Part shown: positions 7,961-11,459 of the stretch, piece by piece
How positions within the stretch are numbered: the stretch's first letter is position 1
Layout of the letters: every line of letters begins with the position of its first letter
From: Ochromonadaceae sp. CCMP2298
Lineage: Eukaryota > Sar > Synurophyceae > Ochromonadales > Ochromonadaceae
Assembly (NCBI GenBank): GCA_026770595.1
Contig: MU634555.1
Location: 1-11,459, forward strand
Direction of reading: 5' to 3'
Length of the DNA stretch: 11,459 nucleotides
Made by a program: the position numbers and the translations under genes
The notes under the pieces: model-generated
Told to the model about the DNA's origin: nothing
Database searches by the model: none
What the model saw: the letters and a program-made list of their open reading frames with translations, nothing else

Positions 7961-8406
7961 CTGTGGCATATTACAGCTCACACACATCTGTATCTATGTC
8001 TACACCTATGTCTGCCCCTGCCCCCACCCCCACATCCCCGGCGGCGACCGACTTTGAGCACCCCTGCCTCGATTATGACACCTCGACACTGCCGCCGCGA
8101 TTGCGCCAGTCACAGCGCCGTTGTCACTCTACCCTCGGAAGTAGACATCCCAGAGGTGTTCGCTCTCTTATATTTTGGAACGGCATACTACAGTCTTAAT
8201 AACAACTGCCGTTTAGCTGGGTTTTAGCAAAAATAAGCAAAAATAAGGAAAAAAAGCTGAGGGCACCGAGGGGAGCAAAGGCAGGAGCATTCAAAAATCC
8301 GAAGAGAGGAGAATCGAGACATCTCGCACCGATCGCGTCACATTCGAGCATCTCGAGCGTTGTGGTGTTGACCAGCTCATCAGACTTCACCGCTGAGATT
8401 TTAGCT
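7961..8406. other. Region without an assigned gene
   Basis: Bases 7980-8045 are C-rich on the plus strand (CCCCTGCCCCCACCCCCAC). Bases 8087-8156 are copy B of the dispersed inverted repeat. Several frames are open, for example ATG 8077 reading MTPRHCRRDCASH and ending EVDIPEVFALLYFGTAYYSL and a few more residues to TAG at about 8227. That is protein-like, but its copy-A counterpart does not keep the same frame. Bases 8220-8406 are purine-rich and probably promoter and 5' untranslated sequence of the gene at 8407. Confidence 0.35.
8087..8156 (-). repeat. Copy B of a ~70-bp dispersed inverted repeat
   Basis: This is the reverse-complement partner of 5784-5854, roughly 83% identical by eye with one single-base gap. 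The two copies lie 2.2 kb apart in opposite orientation, enclosing the dyad array, the Gln-rich frames and the minus-strand gene. Confidence 0.6.
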
Positions 8407-9328
8407 ATGAGCGCCAGCGGCCACGGCAGTGGCAGCGACGACGAAGTCGAGCTCGACTTCGACTTCTCCGATCTTCCAGAGGAAAATGCGACTCCTCCCG
8501 CACAAGCCATCGAACGTGAAGACGCGATCTCTATACTTGACAGCAAGAAGTTGATCTTGAAAGCGGGTGAGTAGCAACTCATTTTGCGAACGTGCATGCA
8601 TTACCTTCTCCAAATAATCGTGCGACTGCTGCTCAAAATGACCCACCGTTTCGTTTCCAGCAAAGCTGGAGCTGCTCCGCAATGCTTTCGGCGAGCAGCG
8701 TGGTTTCACCGACAACATGCGTGCTGGATCTGTGGAGCTGCTAAATGCTGCGATGCCGCCGAGAATCCTCATCACCTGCGATGACATCGTCACTGTTGTG
8801 GCCATGGCCAAGGCGCTGGTAGCGATCGCCGCGGTTCTCAAGGACGGCGCGGGCTCTCGCCGCCATATGACCAGTGCTGCGCTTGCGATCCTACAGTGCG
8901 TGGCTTCTGCTGAGGCTCTTGCGAGCACTCTCAACGACAAGGCTGATGAAACTAGGGAGAGGGCGCGCAAAAAGGCGGAGAAGAACGCACGAGACAACAA
9001 CACCGGCGGACTCCTCAACAAGAGCAAGCCCAACAAGAACATGCCGCAGGCCAGCGCGATCTTCAGCCCCACGAAGAAGCCGGTTTTCGCAGAGTCGACC
9101 TACAACACCTGCATCAAGTGCCAGCACGACAATCTTAATATGAAAATGACGGACCTGCAGTACGCGGAGGAGTGCTCGCGGGTTCAGCTGCTGTACGAGG
9201 AGAAGCTCACCACCTCGTCAATTTTTCTACGCGCCCAGAAGACAATAGTTGGGGGCCGTTCTGACGACATCCTGTCAGAACGGTTATTGGTGCAAAACGA
9301 AACCCCCGGGTCCCCCTGCAGTGTTTAA
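8407..9328 (+). CDS. Unrecognised two-exon gene: acidic N-terminus, helical core, Cys-rich segment
   Basis: Exon 1 is 8407-8566 and exon 2 is 8661-9328, joined in phase 1 to give about 275 residues. ATG 8407 is the first ATG in the open frame. Residues 1-35 are Ser/Gly then strongly acidic (SDDEVELDFDFSDLPEE). The middle is Ala/Leu/Val-rich and probably helical (VVAMAKALVAIAAVLK). A Lys/Arg/Glu-rich stretch follows (RERARKKAEKNARDNN), then a segment with CIKC and a third Cys in EEC, possibly a partial metal site. The last ~33 residues are encoded inside the left arm of an inverted-repeat element (9225 onwards), so the natural C-terminus may have been replaced. I recognise no family. Codon choice (many GCG, CGC, GAC, ATC) differs somewhat from the transporter gene nearby, which favours CTA and GTA. 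No membrane segment or signal peptide is clear. Confidence 0.65.
8567..8660 (+). other. Intron of the 8407 gene (94 bp, phase 1)
   Basis: The donor is GCGG|GTGAGT and the acceptor follows a T-rich tract ending CGTTTCCAG. Removal turns an early TAG in exon 1's frame into a continuous reading frame. The codon GCA (Ala) is formed across the junction. Confidence 0.8.
9256..9283. repeat. Perfect 10-bp stem-loop
   Basis: CCGTTCTGAC at 9256-9265 pairs exactly with GTCAGAACGG at 9274-9283 around an 8-base loop. It lies within the coding frame near the 3' end of the 8407 gene and inside the extra segment of the left arm of the inverted-repeat element. Confidence 0.75.
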
Positions 9329-9339
9329 TTATATGCTGT

Positions 9340-9437
9340 TGAATACTGTAATATCATCATATCGTATCATGCTATCATACCATTCAATCATATTATTCTA
9401 TCATATCATGCTATCATATCATGCTATCATGTAATTA
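9340..9437. repeat. TATCATATCATG-type microsatellite
   Basis: Diverged tandem copies of a 13-base unit, CTATCATATCATG, follow the stop codon of the upstream gene. The region between 9438 and 9660 is AT-rich with an imperfect dyad around 9485-9510 (AGGCGC/GCGCCT) and no supported gene. Confidence 0.7.
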
Positions 9438-9709
9438 TGTTTGTTTCTTCTCATATTTGTAGAAACTTCTTTGTTCGGGCTATTTAGGCGCAATTTTGCC
9501 AAGGGCGCCTATTTAAAATTAAAATTTGGAAAGGTTGGCATCGAATCATTCTGGAAATTGTCATTTCACGTCCAAATTCTGTCACAAATATTTTTTCAGT
9601 CCTTGCATCCCTGCTGGCGACAGAGTGTCAACCCCCGTAAACTTTAAGTTACCTGGAGGTCAAGAGGTTTGGGGCTCACGTTTTGCACCAATCGTTCTGG
9701 GGCGTAGAA

Positions 9710-9900
9710 GAAATATCGCATTCATCAGATCTGGAGATGGGATGATGCTTCCCAGCTGTCTCTGAGCAGTGTCACAGTTGTGCAGACCCGGTGGGAGGAG
9801 CCGGATCGAGGGACCGCAAGAGCTGAGCACAGGACAAGAGAAGCACCACAGCTTCGCTCGTGAGCAGCACACATAGCACAGCACACAGTACAGCACAGCC
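9710..9900. promoter_or_regulatory. Presumed promoter and 5' leader of the transporter gene
   Basis: This stretch lies between the inverted-repeat element and ATG 9901. The last 40 bases are an imperfect repeat of AGCACA/CAGCACA and lack an upstream ATG. I see no definite TATA box. Its role is assigned by position only. Confidence 0.3.
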
Positions 9901-11459
9901 ATGAGCGGCGTAGTGGAGGTGACCATAACGTCCCTCTCTGCGATGGCCAAGATTTTCCTCATGGGCACGGTGGGCGTGCTCTGCGCGTGGTATCCGAAAG
10001 GTATGTATTAGCCTGTGCATCTCTCCATATATCGTAGCCTATGCATGTCTTACCCTCCCTATGCATATCCCTGTCTGATATCCCTCCCTGTCTCATATCC
10101 CATATCTATGTCCTACCCCACAGGCAGCCCCCTGCTCTCAGTGTCTACCCTCCAGCACCTCTCAAAGCTCCTCAACCTAGTAAACGTACCTGCACTCTCG
10201 GCCGCCTCACTAGGCACCTCTCTGACTCTAGCAGGCCTGGGACGGTACTGGCTGCTGATCCCCTGCTGCCTAGGTATAAGACATGTATATAAGGCATATC
10301 TCTCCATATGTCTCCCTCTATGCATGTCTTACCCTCCCTATGTCTTACCCTGTGCATATCCCTCCCTCTTACCTATGTTTTACCTCCTGATCCCCTACTG
10401 ACCAACCTATGTCTAGGTATCAACTCTATATCCTACATACTGGCCTGGACCTTGGGAAAGCTTATACACGAGGGGGGCGACGAGCAGCTGTACCAAGCAT
10501 CAGTCGTAGCAGTAGGTAGGTACCATACCTGCACCCCTATCCCCGTACCCGTACCCACATCCCTATACCCACATCCATATGCCCATCCCCGTCCCTGTCC
10601 CTGTCACTGAAATTGTCTCTGTCCCCATCCCCATCCCCATCCTCATCCCGTACCCGTACCCGTACCCGTCTCCAACTCCACACTCACACCCACTCCCACT
10701 ACCACTCCCACTTCCACACCCACTACCACACCCACTACCACCCCCACTCCCACCCCCATCCCCACACCCATCACTATCCCCACACTCACACCCACTCCCA
10801 CACCCACACCCACACCCACACCCGCTCCCACACCCACTCCCACACCCACTCCCACTCCCACACTTACTCCCACACCCACTCCCACACCCATAACATAGGC
10901 TCACCCAACGCCCTCGCGCTGCCTATTATCATCCTAGGTAATTATTATCAGCCTATAACCTATTTAGTATCATGCCTATAATCATCCTAGGTAATTATTA
11001 TCAGCCTATAACCTATTTAGTATCATGCCTATAATCATCCTAGGTAATGTTCGCAGACAGACTCCCTCAGGAGACCAAGCATCATGTATTTATCCCTTTC
11101 ATCGGTATACTTATGTATTTATCACTCTCAACGTATACTTATGTATTTTCCCCTCTTATCCCTCTTATCCTCCCTACCACCCCTCAGAGACGCTTTGTGA
11201 GACTGACACGATAAATGCAGAGTTCGGGAGTGTAGAGGAGTGCAAGACGGAGACACGCGCTATGCTGTTTGTGTACCTGATTGGGTATGTAACCCCCTTC
11301 TATACTATAATATGTATTAAACCTCCTTCTATACTATGTATTTAACCCCCTCCTTCTATATTATGTATTTAACCCCCTCCTATACTATAGGTGGCAGTTA
11401 ATGTTCTGGGGATACGGGTACCCTAGTCTGCAGCAGCATCTAAAGGGTGAACTAGAGGG
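9901..11459 (+). CDS. AEC/PIN-LIKES-type membrane transporter, N-terminal half (3' end outside window)
   Basis: Six exons (9901-10000, 10124-10273, 10417-10515, 10899-10937, 11188-11284, 11391-11459) join with phases 1, 1, 1, 1, 2 into 184 residues. The frame stays open at the window end. Residues about 9-30 form a first membrane helix ([20 protein letters not shown]). Helices follow around 48-66, 70-83 and 86-101. The hallmark is [12 protein letters not shown] (118-129), matching the conserved GN-x-x-x-LPL block of this family. It is followed by an acidic loop ([24 protein letters not shown]) and [10 protein letters not shown], matching the ...WTY.Y/W..GY end of the next helix. The family exports or sequesters small organic acids or auxin-like molecules, often at the ER; here the substrate is unknown. 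ATG 9901 is chosen because it gives the usual short luminal N-terminus before helix 1. Confidence 0.85.
10001..10123 (+). other. Intron 1 of the transporter gene (123 bp)
   Basis: It runs from GTATGT to CCCCACAG. It is composed of TATCCCTC/TATGCATGTC-type repeats. It shares a 25-base identical block (10039-10063) with intron 2. Confidence 0.8.
10274..10416 (+). other. Intron 2 of the transporter gene (143 bp)
   Basis: It runs from GTATAAG to TATGTCTAG. It shares the block at 10318-10342 with intron 1, as well as TCTCTCCATAT near the start. The eight bases CTAGGTAT span both the donor and the acceptor. Confidence 0.8.
10516..10898 (+). repeat. Intron 3 of the transporter gene: CCCACA/CCCACT satellite (383 bp)
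   Basis: The donor is GTAG|GTAGGT and the acceptor AACATAG|GC. Nearly all of it is a purine/pyrimidine-biased hexamer repeat of CCCACA, CCCACT, CCCATC and CCGTAC type. The complementary strand therefore carries runs of GGG at short spacing. Long open frames here (His/Pro/Thr-rich on plus, Gly-rich on minus) follow from the repeat and are not genes. Confidence 0.8.
10922..11047 (+). repeat. 53-bp tandem repeat covering the exon 4 splice donor, ~2.4 copies
   Basis: Units start at 10922, 10975 and 11028 (partial). Each contains ATCATCCTAG|GTAAT, i.e. the end of exon 4 with its donor. Donors thus occur at 10937, 10990 and 11043. Only the first keeps the protein in frame; reading past it meets a stop in the repeat. 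Confidence 0.8.
10938..11187 (+). other. Intron 4 of the transporter gene (250 bp)
   Basis: The donor is CCTAG|GTAATT and the acceptor is a C/T-rich tract ending CACCCCTCAG. It begins in the 53-bp repeat and also contains TATACTTATGTATTTA repeats around 11100-11145. Splicing forms GAG (Glu130) across the junction. Confidence 0.75.
11285..11390 (+). other. Intron 5 of the transporter gene (106 bp), repeat-filled
   Basis: It runs from GTATGTAACC to CTATACTATAG. It holds about three and a half copies of a unit made of CTATACTAT(AAT)ATGTATT plus AACCCCCTCC. This is the same family as the intron at 7505-7728. Confidence 0.8.

Larger units (their letters stand above)
9225..9709. mobile_element. 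Candidate non-autonomous element with ~31-bp inverted arms
   Basis: The right arm 9679-9709, reverse-complemented, reads TTCTACGCCCCAGAA then CGATTGGTGCAAAACG. The left side contains the same two halves, TTCTACGCGCCCAGAA at 9225-9240 and CGGTTATTGGTGCAAAACG ending at 9299. They are split by about 40 extra bases that include a perfect hairpin. Weaker similarity continues inward through a C-rich stretch. The interior has no transposase, only a TATCATATCATG microsatellite and AT-rich sequence. No clear target-site duplication is seen. A miniature inverted-repeat or foldback element is the simplest reading. Confidence 0.5.

Noticed and set aside
8401-9072. Minus-strand 223-residue open frame
   Set aside because: Antisense shadow of the spliced plus-strand gene, crossing its intron, with no protein-like features of its own.
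10563-10904. Gly/Cys-rich and Val/Gly-rich minus-strand frames and His/Pro/Thr-rich plus-strand frames
   Set aside because: They result from the CCCACA-type satellite inside intron 3 of the transporter; the repeat keeps every frame open.

Overview
The window is nuclear DNA of an intron-bearing eukaryote. Several reading frames only make sense after removing GT-AG introns of 61 to 383 bases, and translation uses ordinary stops. Coding exons are GC-rich with mostly G or C at third positions; introns and spacers are AT-rich or built from short tandem repeats. I cannot name the species. A free-living, intron-rich protist fits best; a fornicate such as Kipferlia is a guess only.

Layout. (1) 1-4716, minus strand: a three-exon gene, running off the left edge, for a large secreted protein. 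It has a signal peptide, three copies of an unfamiliar ~140-residue repeat, two cadherin/CSPG-like repeats and at least five IPT/TIG repeats. (2) 4717-5640: AT-rich spacer with a strong hairpin at 4993-5031. (3) 5650-7101: two glutamine-rich reading frames (5868-6035 and 6754-7101, the second with three internal stops). They are separated by an array of short dyad-symmetric units of the form TGAG-N6/7-CTCA spaced about 18 bases apart. (4) 7422-7960, minus strand: two exons of an unrecognised gene around an intron made of ~35-base repeats, possibly ending in a C-terminal membrane anchor. (5) 8407-9328, plus strand: a two-exon gene for an unrecognised acidic/charged protein. Its 3' end lies in one arm of a ~485-base inverted-repeat element (9225-9709). 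(6) 9901-11459, plus strand: the first six exons of an auxin-efflux-carrier (AEC/PIN-LIKES) type membrane transporter, running off the right edge.

The genes show no shared pathway. The common thread is genome dynamics. Introns in different genes share a repeat family, two neighbouring introns share a 25-base block, two introns are bounded by 7-8 base direct repeats centred on AG|GT, and one exon end with its splice donor is tandemly triplicated. These point to recent intron gain or expansion. The dyad array at 6068-6754 is the most unusual structure and matches nothing I recognise.
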